This document shows positions 36,005-44,763 of a stretch of 64,000 bases of DNA, in pieces (positions within the stretch are counted from its first letter, which is position 1; every line of letters starts with the position of its first letter). The stretch covers positions 79,066 to 143,065 of the forward strand of contig CAYWOC010000003.1 in the NCBI GenBank assembly GCA_964459845.1, read 5' to 3'. Made by a program: the position numbers and the translations under genes. This DNA is from CALZFJ01 sp964459845. Lineage in GTDB: Bacteria; Bacteroidota; Bacteroidia; Bacteroidales; Muribaculaceae. Below the pieces are notes generated by a model that ran no database searches, was not told the origin of the DNA, and saw only the letters and a list, made by a program, of their open reading frames with translations.

Positions 36005-36709
36005 ATGGACAATTTCAATTTTGGAAACCAGCAGCCTGTCAGCTCAAGCAGCACCCTGAGCATTTCACAAGTTATGCGCCAGGTGTATGTCAAGATGACA
36101 TTGGCTCTTGTGGTGTCGGCAATATCAGCCTACATCTGTTTGGCAGTAGAGCCCATTCGCAACCTTGTGTTCTCAAGCCAGTGGGTATTTATAGGTCTTG
36201 CTGTACTTGAGCTATTGCTCGTAATATCAGTATCGCGCAGTTTGGTGAAGAGTAGCAATCCGGCAAAAGCGACGTTTATGTTCTATCTCTACTCAATCAT
36301 AAACGGTGTAACGCTGTCGGCGATTATGCTCATCTACACTGCATCGTCGGTGATATTCACATTTGCCATTACGGCAGGCGTTTTTGCGGCAATGTCAATC
36401 TACGGATACTTCACCAACAACGACCTTAGCCGCATGGGGTCATACCTAATTATGGCATTGTTTGGACTTATCATCTGTATCGTTGTGAACGCCTTCGCAC
36501 AAAGCTCCACAATGGAGTGGGTTATAAGCTTTGCCGGAGTAGCGATTTTCATCGGGCTTACAGCATGGGACACTCAGAAAATCAAGACTATGCTCATCAC
36601 AAATCCAGAGCGTTCTGAGCATATCGCCACATTCGGCGCACTTTCGCTCTATCTTGATTTCATCAACCTATTCTTATATCTGCTCCGCTTCTTCGGAAGA
36701 GACAATTAA
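36005..36709 (+). CDS. Bax inhibitor-1/YccA family membrane protein
   Basis: A 234-aa protein with seven membrane helices, of the BI-1 (TMBIM/YccA) family. Seen: MRQVYVKMTLALVVSAISAY at helix 1, TLSAIMLIYTASSVIFTF, GYFTNNDLSRMGSYLIMALF, and the C-terminal IGLTAWDTQKIKTM followed by LSLYLDFINLFLYLLRFFG. The Asp residues in the last segments form the family's proposed pH/Ca2+ switch. Members are linked to membrane stress; E. coli YccA modulates FtsH. Ends in a strong terminator. Confidence 0.93.
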   Translation: MDNFNFGNQQPVSSSSTLSISQVMRQVYVKMTLALVVSAISAYICLAVEPIRNLVFSSQWVFIGLAVLELLLVISVSRSLVKSSNPAKATFMFYLYSIINGVTLSAIMLIYTASSVIFTFAITAGVFAAMSIYGYFTNNDLSRMGSYLIMALFGLIICIVVNAFAQSSTMEWVISFAGVAIFIGLTAWDTQKIKTMLITNPERSEHIATFGALSLYLDFINLFLYLLRFFGRDN

Positions 36710-36751
36710 TGAGATGCCATGTGCGAGCCTGTATCGCATAAGTGATATATT

Positions 36752-36787
36752 AAAAGCCGCGGATTTGAATGCCGCGGCTTTTATTTT
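36752..36787 (+). terminator. Terminator of the Bax-inhibitor-1-like gene
   Basis: AAAAGCCGCGG (36752-36762) and CCGCGGCTTTT (36772-36782) form a perfect 11-base stem, followed by ATTTTT. Confidence 0.9.
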
Positions 36788-36816
36788 TCCACATCAATGT
36801 CATCACCATCAAGGAA

Positions 36817-36866
36817 AAAGCCACTCATACAGAGCGTTACGCTCCCCTATGAATGGCTTTATTTTT
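36817..36866 (-). terminator. Hairpin terminator between convergent genes
   Basis: A long imperfect hairpin (36817-36860): AAAGCCACTCATAC with an inner GAGCG/CGCTC stem and CTATGAATGGCTTT on the other side. T-rich sequence lies on both outer sides, so it can act for the Cys-rich gene on the minus strand and as a back-up on the plus strand. Confidence 0.6.
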
Positions 36867-36932
36867 ATCGTCATCAAAATTCATTTTGCCGTCACCGTGC
36901 AGGTCGAAACAAAACAGCTCTTGCGAGCAGCA

Positions 36933-37223
36933 TTATTTCTTCTTTGCATCAGCGGTCTTCTCAGCTTTAGCTTTGTCGCAAGCCTTAGCCTTTGAGCATT
37001 GTCCGGCTTTAGCTTTGCAGCAAGCTTTCTTTGCCTTGCAGCATGGTTTGTCGGCTTTTGCGCCATCTTTACAGCAGTCGGCAGCAGCAGTCTTTGCTTT
37101 AGCCTTTTCACAACATTCCTGTTTTGCAGGAGCTTGGGTCTTAGCGGCAGTCTGAGCCGTAGCCACATTTCCAGCACATGCCATAGCAAACACTACAGCC
37201 ATAGTCATCATAATTTTCTTCAT
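36933..37223 (-). CDS. Cys/Lys-rich exported small protein
   Basis: A 96-aa protein with a clear signal peptide (MKKIMMTMAVVFAMACAGNV, cleavage near ATAQ). The mature 72 residues are almost only Ala, Lys and Cys, with four CC pairs (ECCEK, DCCKD, PCCKA, ACCKA) followed by single Cys residues in QCSK and ACDK, ten Cys in all, spaced in a loose repeat. No folded family is recognised. Such composition suggests metal binding or disulfide-linked scaffolding in the periplasm; this is inference. The opposite strand also shows long frames, but only this frame has a signal peptide and a terminator behind it. Confidence 0.75.
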   Translation of the reverse strand: MKKIMMTMAVVFAMACAGNVATAQTAAKTQAPAKQECCEKAKAKTAAADCCKDGAKADKPCCKAKKACCKAKAGQCSKAKACDKAKAEKTADAKKK

Positions 37224-37435
37224 AGCTTTTCTACTTTTTTTATCACCTTATTTGTAAATAATCTAAATAACTTTTTCGGCTGCTAAAATAGATACTTTCT
37301 GTGAATTTACAAAAGATATCGTGGTTAATAATCCGTAAAAAATGCTATAGTTTATCCAAAGTCGGTCGTCCTGATTTTGAATAACACCCAAAAGCAATCC
37401 GAAATGGCACTTATAAACAAGACTTATTGCCGAAA

Positions 37436-37945
37436 TCAGCTTATCAAGTCGTCAAGCAGAGCCTCACATGCATCTTCAAGCAGGTCGAGCACAAGCTCAA
37501 AACCCTCCGAGCCTTCGTAATATGGGTCAGGCACATAATCATAATGCGGATATTGGCGAATGTATTTTCCCATAGGCACAATCTTGCGGGCTTCATCTAT
37601 AGTAGCAGCCATATCGCGAAGATTCATCACATTGCTGCGATCCATAGCCACTATCACATCAAAATCCTCAAAATCCTGTCCAGTCACCCTACGGCTTCGG
37701 TGTGTGAGGTCATATCCGCGGCGACGTGCATGCACACGCATACGCTGGTCGGGCAAGCTGCCGGCATGTCCGCCATAAGTTCCAGCCGAATCCACTTCTA
37801 TGCGCCCATGCAGCCCTCGCTTCTCAATAAGATGCAGCATCACGCCTTCAGCCGCCGGAGAGCGGCAAATATTGCCAAGACACACAAACAATACCCTGAC
37901 CGGCTTCGTCTTGTCATCGGTCGATGAATTTTTATATTTTCCCAT
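37436..37945 (-). CDS. Low-molecular-weight protein-tyrosine phosphatase
   Basis: A 169-aa cytosolic phosphatase. The P-loop CLGNICRS gives the nucleophile Cys 22 and Arg 28 (CX5R), and the general acid Asp lies in VPDPYYEGSEGF near the C-terminus. A 15-residue N-terminal extension rich in polar residues precedes the fold. In Bacteroidota and other bacteria such enzymes often act on tyrosine kinases of polysaccharide export or on arginine-phosphate; the target here is unknown. It lies 48 bases after lpxB on the same strand. Confidence 0.93.
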   Translation of the reverse strand: MGKYKNSSTDDKTKPVRVLFVCLGNICRSPAAEGVMLHLIEKRGLHGRIEVDSAGTYGGHAGSLPDQRMRVHARRRGYDLTHRSRRVTGQDFEDFDVIVAMDRSNVMNLRDMAATIDEARKIVPMGKYIRQYPHYDYVPDPYYEGSEGFELVLDLLEDACEALLDDLIS

Positions 37946-37993
37946 TTTCCAATAAATTTATTAATCGGGCGTTAAGATTTCGCCCACCCGGCA

Positions 37994-39151
37994 TCACTTG
38001 ATACGCAATTTTCCAACAATTCTTTTTGCCGCCTCATCAGTGCAGTCGCTTGTGCCAAGCCGCTGGCGCATCTCTGCATAGCTGGCAAGCATAGTTTTTC
38101 GCAGCCAAGATGACTCATATAGAAGCGGCTCCAGCTCTAAGCGCACACCAAACTCGTCGCAATTGTGCAAAAGCAATTCCTCAACTATCGAATCATCCAT
38201 TATAAGATTGGGCAGCGACACATATTTCACTTTCAGTATATGCTTATATATATTATACAGCAGCTCACTGCCGTTCATCCTGTAGCACACCACTTGGGGC
38301 GTACCTATCACGGCAGCTTCGAGCGTGGCAGTACCAGATGTCACAAGCGCGGCATGAGAATGATATAAAAGCTCAAACGTTTGACCAAACAGGACAGGAT
38401 AATCCACACGACGGCATCCACCATCTGCAAGCACTTTGCGGTATAGACCTTCGTCCACATTCGGAGCTCCAGCGATCACCAAATGACAGTCGTCAAACCT
38501 CTCGCCTCCACGAATCATTGTCGGCAGATTGTCGGCAATCTCTTTGAGCCGGGAACCTGGCAGTACCGCTATAATATCACCATCGGCTGGAAGCCCATTA
38601 TCACTGCGAAACTTTGCAGCGTCCCTGAACGTCTTCTGCGCCTCGGAAATCTCCTTCACAGTAGGATTCCCCACATACTCGACCTTATAGTGATGCCGCT
38701 TTTCATAGAAATCCACCTCAAATGGCAGTATTGAATAAAGTTCGGTGACATATCGCTTTATCTGCCTCACGCGATACTCCTTCCAAGCCCACACCTTAGG
38801 TGATATGAAATAAAACACCGGCACTCCATGCCGATGAGCATATTTTGCCACTTTCAGATTGAACGACGGGTAATCCACAAGCACCACAGCATCCGGCTTA
38901 TACTCGTCGATACACCGCTTCGCTGTCTTCAAGAAACCCAAGATAGTGCCAAAATGCTTTATCACCTCGACAAATCCCATATATGCCATATCGCGGTAAT
39001 GCACAATAGGCTGCACTCCGGCTGCCGATGCCATGAGATCGCCTCCGAAGAAGCGGAACTCAGCATCACGGTCTCGCTCACGAAGCGATTTAATCAACTG
39101 ACCAGCATGGATGTCGCCCGAGGCCTCTCCTGCAATTAAAAAATATTTCAT
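37994..39151 (-). CDS. lpxB: Lipid-A-disaccharide synthase
   Basis: A 385-aa GT19 enzyme joining lipid X and UDP-diacylglucosamine in lipid A synthesis at the inner membrane. Seen: FLIAGEASGDIHAGQLIKSL at the N-terminus (the GEaSGD hallmark), FFGGDLMASAAG, VLVDYPSFNLKVA, YFISPKVWAWKEYR, VEYVGNPTV, IAVLPGSRLKEI, and TSGTATLEAAVIGTPQVVCYR. Complete for the family. A -7 element lies upstream, divergent to cardiolipin synthase. Confidence 0.97.
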   Translation of the reverse strand: MKYFLIAGEASGDIHAGQLIKSLRERDRDAEFRFFGGDLMASAAGVQPIVHYRDMAYMGFVEVIKHFGTILGFLKTAKRCIDEYKPDAVVLVDYPSFNLKVAKYAHRHGVPVFYFISPKVWAWKEYRVRQIKRYVTELYSILPFEVDFYEKRHHYKVEYVGNPTVKEISEAQKTFRDAAKFRSDNGLPADGDIIAVLPGSRLKEIADNLPTMIRGGERFDDCHLVIAGAPNVDEGLYRKVLADGGCRRVDYPVLFGQTFELLYHSHAALVTSGTATLEAAVIGTPQVVCYRMNGSELLYNIYKHILKVKYVSLPNLIMDDSIVEELLLHNCDEFGVRLELEPLLYESSWLRKTMLASYAEMRQRLGTSDCTDEAAKRIVGKLRIK

Positions 39152-39171
39152 AAAAAAACGCTATTTGGTTG

Positions 39172-39179
39172 CAAAGATA
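39172..39179 (-). promoter_or_regulatory. Promoter -7 element of lpxB
   Basis: TATCTTTG on the minus strand (CAAAGATA, 39172-39179), 20 bases before the lpxB ATG at 39151. Confidence 0.6.
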
Positions 39180-39217
39180 ATGAAATGTTTCTATCTTAGC
39201 GAAACATTTACGTTTGC

Positions 39218-40663
39218 ATGAACCTTACTATACTATTTTTAACAGCTTCGGAATGGGTATATACCATTATCATCGTGGCATACTTGGCAACTGTGCTGAG
39301 TATTATCGCTGTCGTGATTTCTGAAAACCGCAACCCTGTGAAGTCGCTTGCATGGGTCACTGCGATGCTGTTTCTGCCTGTAGTGGGGATGATTATTTAT
39401 GCGTTCTTCGGACGCAGCCTGAAAAGCAAGCATCTTATTTCCCGCAAGAACAAGCGCAAGCTGCGCCGCCATGAGATCTTCAAGCTGATTGACGAAAATA
39501 AGCTTAACCTCAACGACTCCGACCGCCAACAAGTGCGCCTCGCCAAGTCGCTTGGCGGTGCCGCATATTTTCCCGGCAACAAAATTGACATTTTCACCGA
39601 CGGAAAATCAATGTTCGACGCTCTAAAACACGACATTATGAATGCATGTTCCTATATACACATGCAATATTATATCTTTGAGGACGACCGCATAGGTTAT
39701 GAAATCAGAGATTTGCTCATTAGCAAGGCTCAGCAAGGCGTGAAAGTGCGTGTGATATATGACCATGTCGGTTCTTTCCCGGTCAAGAAAGCCTTCTTCC
39801 GCAAAATGACAGAGAATGGCGTGGCAGTGGAGCCTTTCATGAAAGTGACTTTTCCGCAGTTTGCCACACGCATCAATTGGCGCAATCACCGCAAAGTCAC
39901 TGTCATCGATGGGGAGATAGGCTACATAGGCGGAATGAACATAGCCGACCGATACATCGACGGTGTGCCATTCGGTGTGTGGCGCGACACGCACCTGCGC
40001 ATAACCGGGCCATCTGTAGGTGGGCTTCAATATTATTTCGCCATCGACTGGAACTTCATCAAGAACGAACTGCTTACCGAGACAACCCGCCAATACGACT
40101 GCAACGACAATGATGAAGCCGGCATACAACTGCTGTCGAGCGGTCCTAACGGACAATGGAGCAATATTGCCCTGCTTTTCCTGAAAGCCATTTCAAATGC
40201 AAGAAAACGTGTGTATATCCAGACTCCCTACTTCCTGCCCACCGAGAGCTTGCTTAAAGCCTTGCAGATAGCGGCTTTGTCGAAAGTGGATGTGCGTGTG
40301 ATGATTCCGCGCCGGTGCGACTCGGCGATGTTGCGCCGAGCTTCCTATTCCTATGTAAGCGAGTGTTTACGTGCCGGGATAAAGATATACTTATATGACA
40401 AAGGCATGCTCCATGCCAAGACGGTGATTATCGATGATGAATTTTGCTCAACCGGTTCCACTAATTTCGACTTCCGCAGTTTTGAGCACAACTTTGAGTG
40501 CAACGCTTTCGTCTATAGCAAGGACTTCAACAGCCGCATGACCAGCATCTTCATGCGTGACATTGCCGACTGTACCCGCATCAACCCAACATCATGGAGA
40601 CACCGCTCCCCTATCGAGCGTTATAAGGAGTCGCTCGTGCGCTTGCTAAGTCCGATTCTTTAA
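39218..40663 (+). CDS. cls: Cardiolipin synthase
   Basis: A 481-aa phospholipase-D-superfamily enzyme that condenses two phosphatidylglycerols. Two N-terminal membrane helices (about 12-34 and 45-66) with KSLAWVTAMLFLPVVG between are followed by two HKD motifs: HRKVTVIDG at about 224 and HAKTVIIDD at about 399, each with the expected GxxxFD-type tail (STNFDFRSFEHNFE after the second). The start ATG is 66 bases from the divergent lpxB start. Confidence 0.95.
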   Translation: MNLTILFLTASEWVYTIIIVAYLATVLSIIAVVISENRNPVKSLAWVTAMLFLPVVGMIIYAFFGRSLKSKHLISRKNKRKLRRHEIFKLIDENKLNLNDSDRQQVRLAKSLGGAAYFPGNKIDIFTDGKSMFDALKHDIMNACSYIHMQYYIFEDDRIGYEIRDLLISKAQQGVKVRVIYDHVGSFPVKKAFFRKMTENGVAVEPFMKVTFPQFATRINWRNHRKVTVIDGEIGYIGGMNIADRYIDGVPFGVWRDTHLRITGPSVGGLQYYFAIDWNFIKNELLTETTRQYDCNDNDEAGIQLLSSGPNGQWSNIALLFLKAISNARKRVYIQTPYFLPTESLLKALQIAALSKVDVRVMIPRRCDSAMLRRASYSYVSECLRAGIKIYLYDKGMLHAKTVIIDDEFCSTGSTNFDFRSFEHNFECNAFVYSKDFNSRMTSIFMRDIADCTRINPTSWRHRSPIERYKESLVRLLSPIL

Positions 40664-40694
40664 TTTATTCCAAAATTCCAAGACCTCAGAGCCT

Positions 40695-41528
40695 TTATTT
40701 TACAAGTTTATATCGTTCTTCAAGTGCATGGAATTGAGGCATCGATTTCACGGCTTTAAGCCAAGCGTTCACACTATCACACAACGCATGGTTCCCTTTC
40801 TTGATTATTATCGACTGAAATTGTGTGAAGCTTATATCGGTGTCGATGTTCACACTTCTATATTTAGGCGCAAGACTTCGAGCCACAGTCTCATTGACCA
40901 CAGCATAATCGATCTCACCTGCGGCTACACGCATAAATAGCTGCTCAGGGCCATACACGGCATCTTCAGCCACCATTATGCTGTCACCAATCTCTCGCGC
41001 AAGGCTCTCGATGCGGTCGCGCATGGGTGAACCTTTAACCACCCACAATGTCTTTCCGGCAAGGTCGAGCTGCGTTTTCACCTTGACATTTCCTGCGCTG
41101 TCAGCACGCTGCACAAGCACCTGACGGTCGAGATACAGCTCATCAGAGAACAGATACTCCTCGCGGTTCTCTTTGGTGACAGGAAATTGAGCAATCAGCA
41201 TATCATAGCGTCCGCTATTCAGGTCATTAAGTGCATCGCCAAGGGTCACAAGCGGACAGAATTCAACTTCGCGGTGAGACTGCGCAGCCATAAGCCGCAC
41301 TGCGTCATAGCAAAAGCCGCCAAGGGTGTCGTTGTAGGTATAGCACGACAGTGGAGAATATTCTATAGCCACCATCAGTGTGTCGCCATGTACCGAGCCA
41401 TCCGCTCCGCCAATTGCCTGACCGCTACAATTCTTCAGCACTACCATCAGCGATATTATGACGACGAGCAGCACCACATATATCATTGGATTGCCCTTTT
41501 TGGGCTGAGGCAACATATTATTCTCCAT
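40695..41528 (-). CDS. Membrane-tethered family 3 solute-binding protein (MltF-like domain)
   Basis: A 277-aa protein with a cytoplasmic N-terminus, one membrane anchor (about 15-33, MIYVVLLVVIISLMVVL) and a periplasmic SBP_bac_3 domain: LMVAIEYSPLSCYTYND, GGFCYDAVRLMAA, LNSGRYDMLIAQFPVTKENRE and FSDELYLDRQVLVQ are typical strands and hinges. The C-terminal half has YAVVNETVARSLA. No transglycosylase domain follows, so it is not full MltF. It may sense a periplasmic amino acid or peptide. It is 28 bases after the putative porin gene and probably in its operon. Confidence 0.82.
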   Translation of the reverse strand: MENNMLPQPKKGNPMIYVVLLVVIISLMVVLKNCSGQAIGGADGSVHGDTLMVAIEYSPLSCYTYNDTLGGFCYDAVRLMAAQSHREVEFCPLVTLGDALNDLNSGRYDMLIAQFPVTKENREEYLFSDELYLDRQVLVQRADSAGNVKVKTQLDLAGKTLWVVKGSPMRDRIESLAREIGDSIMVAEDAVYGPEQLFMRVAAGEIDYAVVNETVARSLAPKYRSVNIDTDISFTQFQSIIIKKGNHALCDSVNAWLKAVKSMPQFHALEERYKLVK

Positions 41529-41556
41529 AATGCTTATTTTTTAATCACCAGTCTTT

Positions 41557-43539
41557 TCAATTCTTGAAGTCAATCGACACGCCAAGCATGAACCTGCGAG
41601 CATTCAGCGGATAATGAGGCATCGAAAAATAATTTTTCTTGCCAAACATTCCATCGGTCACGTTTGCCATCATAAGGTAGAATCTAACCTTCTTCAGCTT
41701 GAAATCGGCGTATGCATTGAAGTATGGGAAATTTCCGCACTGCATCTCCCGCTGATTGAAGAAAGTCATTGTGGCAGGATTGTAGTTGGGAGCATAATAC
41801 TTGGTGTAGTAACTACCATCCACTCCCATGTTCACAAGCAGCACACGGGCTATCGCAAAGTTGAAAAACAGATTTGAATACAGCGAGAATTTAGGCAAAG
41901 GCAGTATCTCATCGTCCGACGACGTTTGATATGTAAGCGAATTGTGCCAGTTGAACGGTCCTGCCTTAAACTTATGGTTGAGTGTGGCACTGAACACTTG
42001 CACATTGCTGCCAGCCTGCACAGGCACACCATCGGTTCCGAAATACACATAGTTCTGGATGTTCTCAACACCGACATTCACAGTCGCACCCACAAACGGT
42101 ACATCAAGAATACCACCTATGCGGAACCGGCGCACCTTGCCAAAATCATTCTGCCATATAAAGTGGTTGGAAATATAATTTTTCATAAGATATGGCACCT
42201 CTTCATTCTTGAAATGCCCATACCCCGTAATCCTCACACTGTCGTTGCGTATGCGGAAGCGAGTGGAAACATCTCCGCTCACGCTTATGTCGCCAGCCAC
42301 CGAACCCACAACTCCAAATTGCGCCGTGGCATTATATGTCAATATCGACCCTCGCTGCTTGGTGAGCTGTCCTCCCACCCAAGCCACATTATCGGTGTAT
42401 ATATGAGGTATCGACACATCTGGCTTCACGGCAAGTTTGCCGGTGGCTGCCGATGCGGCATCTATGGTGTCGATGCCTTGGGTGTATTTTCTTATCTCAT
42501 AGGTGGCGTACGCCGCAAGACCAAACTTGGCATACTTATGGAAGCCTTCAAGGAGTGAAATGCCGACGGTATTGGTCAATTTCCAAAATTTGGTCTGGTC
42601 ATCGGTCCCTCCAAAACGCAAATACGTCTTGTCGAAGAAAGCTGAATCTTCCGAAGCTGCCGAGTTAAGGAACATGTGCTTGTTGGTCTTATAATCGAGT
42701 GTCCAAATAAAGCTTGTTACCGGTATGTAAGTCCGGCTCATAATCGAATCTGTCACTGAATCACGCACAGTGTGGTAATACCCCACTTTGTAGCGATGAT
42801 TCATATAGAACTCATGTCCCCATATCTGGGAATGAGCGTCCGACAAATTTGTGGGAATAGTCCTGTAATCCACAGCAGTAGTTCCGCCCTGCACCTGTGC
42901 AGGATCGGTCATATATCGGTCGTCGGTAATTCCGCCATTCTCTTTGTTCAGGAAATTATAATTGTTGAAGAAAGTTTGCAACTCGTATCGGTCGCCTATA
43001 TATGAGCCAAACACCCTCCATGTGAAGTCTTTTGTGGCTTGATAGTTGTAGAACCCCTTAGAATACAGATAGTCGAGCGCAGCACCTATCTGTAGCGACT
43101 TGTTCACATTTCCCGAAAACTCGGCGCGCAAACGGTCCTGCACATTGTCCTTGCTTCCGCCTGTGTTATATGACAGCAACGTCATCGGGATGCGCGTGTT
43201 ATAATACTTCTGAGTCTTTATCGACGGCAACCAAGCGCAAAGAGCGTCTTCAAAGAAGAATTGCGATGCCGCTGGCCTCTCAAGAAACAACTGGTTCTGT
43301 CCTTCGGCACCGAGATTGCCCGTTGTGGCATAGGCTTTGCTTACCAATGCAGACACCGCCTGAAGGTGATAATTGAGCTGCAATGTGTCGATTGTGGATT
43401 CATACCGCTGCCCAAGCGGATCGGTTATGGTCCACGCATACGATGGCGCAATTTGCGGATTTCGCTTTGCCGAGGCTGTCACAGCCATAAGCAGCGATAT
43501 CACCGGCATCAACATATATAATAATAGTATCTTTTTCAT
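41557..43539 (-). CDS. Outer-membrane 'putative porin' family protein
   Basis: A 660-aa outer-membrane beta-barrel of the Bacteroidota 'putative porin' family. Signal peptide 1-24 (ending ASAK), then the family-specific periplasmic opening WTITDPLGQRYESTIDTLQL and FFFEDALCAWLPS, followed by many amphipathic strands (TRIPMTLLSYNTGGSKDNVQ; LRAEFSGNVNKSLQIGAALD) and a terminal FMLGVSIDFKN. Function presumed as diffusion channel. It has a promoter -7 element 20 bases upstream. Confidence 0.85.
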   Translation of the reverse strand: MKKILLLYMLMPVISLLMAVTASAKRNPQIAPSYAWTITDPLGQRYESTIDTLQLNYHLQAVSALVSKAYATTGNLGAEGQNQLFLERPAASQFFFEDALCAWLPSIKTQKYYNTRIPMTLLSYNTGGSKDNVQDRLRAEFSGNVNKSLQIGAALDYLYSKGFYNYQATKDFTWRVFGSYIGDRYELQTFFNNYNFLNKENGGITDDRYMTDPAQVQGGTTAVDYRTIPTNLSDAHSQIWGHEFYMNHRYKVGYYHTVRDSVTDSIMSRTYIPVTSFIWTLDYKTNKHMFLNSAASEDSAFFDKTYLRFGGTDDQTKFWKLTNTVGISLLEGFHKYAKFGLAAYATYEIRKYTQGIDTIDAASAATGKLAVKPDVSIPHIYTDNVAWVGGQLTKQRGSILTYNATAQFGVVGSVAGDISVSGDVSTRFRIRNDSVRITGYGHFKNEEVPYLMKNYISNHFIWQNDFGKVRRFRIGGILDVPFVGATVNVGVENIQNYVYFGTDGVPVQAGSNVQVFSATLNHKFKAGPFNWHNSLTYQTSSDDEILPLPKFSLYSNLFFNFAIARVLLVNMGVDGSYYTKYYAPNYNPATMTFFNQREMQCGNFPYFNAYADFKLKKVRFYLMMANVTDGMFGKKNYFSMPHYPLNARRFMLGVSIDFKN

Positions 43540-43558
43540 TCGCTATTGAAATATGCTG

Positions 43559-43566
43559 CAAATTTA
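43559..43566 (-). promoter_or_regulatory. Promoter -7 element of the putative porin gene
   Basis: TAAATTTG on the minus strand (CAAATTTA, 43559-43566), 20 bases before the ATG at 43539. Confidence 0.6.
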
Positions 43567-43615
43567 GGCAAATTTCGTGATTAATTACACAATATGCCAC
43601 CTAATAAAACAAAAA

Positions 43616-43637
43616 AGGAGCCTCCTGTGGGGCTCTT
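43616..43637 (-). terminator. Terminator of the thioredoxin-fold gene
   Basis: AGGAGCC and GGCTCTTT can pair around a short loop with T/A-runs on both sides, directly after the stop at 43642. It works in both directions in principle. Confidence 0.7.
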
Positions 43638-43641
43638 TTTA

Positions 43642-44124
43642 TCAGCTGACGTATTCGTCGATTTTTTCCGGATCAGGATTGACGGCTATGATTTTTCCGT
43701 CTGGTGATATAAGCAAGCTCTGGAATCCGTCGCCAAGCCTATATGATTTGTAAATTTTCGAGTCTGTTCCCCCATTGTCGTGAAACTGCTTTCGAGCATC
43801 CAAGCTGTCGGTTTTCACTATTTCATTATACACAGCTTCCGATGGATCGTAATTGACGGCTACATACTCTAAATCATTGCGATTATTTGCCACTCTGTCG
43901 TAACGAAGATTTGCGATTCTCGATTCTGCATCGGTCGATGACCAAAATGCAACCAATACATATCTGCCTCTCAATCCTTGCAATTCAAATGTCGCATCCT
44001 TATCACTAACAACAAACCCCGGAGCCGAGTGTCCGATTCTGCTATCGGCTGGTGCCTGATAGCCCGCTGACGTGAAAATGAAGATTGCGGCAAATATCAC
44101 AATTGCCAATAATGTTTTCTTCAT
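43642..44124 (-). CDS. Thioredoxin-fold protein lacking the CxxC active site
   Basis: A 160-aa exported protein (signal peptide about 1-21, ending TSAGY) of the redoxin/TlpA type: IGHSAPGFVVSD is the usual opening and RGRYVLVAFWSSTDAES matches the strand that normally ends in WCxPC, but here the cysteines are replaced by SSTD. The rest follows the fold (YVAVNYDPSE, SLLISPDGKIIAVNPDPEKI). It therefore cannot do thiol-disulfide exchange in the usual way and may bind a partner or ligand. A leader of about 125 bases with two small hairpins precedes the ATG. Confidence 0.82.
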   Translation of the reverse strand: MKKTLLAIVIFAAIFIFTSAGYQAPADSRIGHSAPGFVVSDKDATFELQGLRGRYVLVAFWSSTDAESRIANLRYDRVANNRNDLEYVAVNYDPSEAVYNEIVKTDSLDARKQFHDNGGTDSKIYKSYRLGDGFQSLLISPDGKIIAVNPDPEKIDEYVS

Positions 44125-44258
44125 CTAATTCAATTATAGTTCATACTCAAAAGCCCACGATTGTCGTCAAGACAACCCATCCGCTCAATCTCTCTTGATG
44201 CTGTAGGCTCCAGCCGATTTTCGGCTTAATCTAATCTTAGTAGATTTCTAAAACGCTG

Positions 44259-44266
44259 CAAAGTTA
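44259..44266 (-). promoter_or_regulatory. Promoter -7 element of the thioredoxin-fold gene
   Basis: TAACTTTG on the minus strand, 135 bases before the ATG at 44124. Confidence 0.55.
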
Positions 44267-44532
44267 CAAAAATATTTTTTATTTTCAAAATCCATATGCA
44301 CCACAACGCACCTAATAGACTGAAAAACAAACTTATGCGAAACAGTAATTTTAATATTTTATTAACACTATAAATATTTTTAAGTTAATACGTTAAATTG
44401 CAGCTTTTACACTACTCTCGCACACATTTTTACACTGAAATGCCATATGCTCAACACCATATTTTTAACATTTCGCACCATTGGTGACATTCTCCTGAAT
44501 ATTTAGCATATTTTTTTGAAAAAAAATTTCTT

Positions 44533-44566
44533 TTTGCCATAGATAGCACAAAAAAACGTACCTTTG
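44533..44566 (+). promoter_or_regulatory. Promoter of the TonB-type receptor gene
   Basis: TTTG (44533-44536) stands 22 bases before TACCTTTG (44559-44566), close to the phylum consensus spacing. Confidence 0.55.
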
Positions 44567-44763
44567 CAGCCAAATTATTATTGCATAATATTTTTGAATA
44601 AAGGCCCATTTTTTGACAATAATTTTAAGCATAATCGGTAATACCGTTTCTACAGCAATGTTAAATAATTGTTAATTCATCCGTCTTATGCAACAAAAGC
44701 TCTCACTGCTGCATCATATTCATCAGTAAAAGCAATTTATATAACGTTACATCAACAGAAGAC

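Larger units (their letters stand above)
44125..44763. other. Divergent intergenic region with two promoters and long leaders
   Basis: Minus side: TAACTTTG (44266-44259) implies a leader of about 125 bases for the thioredoxin-fold gene, containing GCCGAAAATCGGC and TTGTCTTGACGACAA as small hairpins. Plus side: TACCTTTG (44559-44566) implies about 190 bases of leader before the receptor gene, with CGGTAATACCG as a small hairpin. The stretch in between is very AT-rich. No gene seen. Confidence 0.6.

Noticed and set aside
39209..39216. TACGTTTG as the cls promoter
   Set aside because: It ends two bases before the cls ATG, so the transcript would start inside the gene; the match is probably chance.
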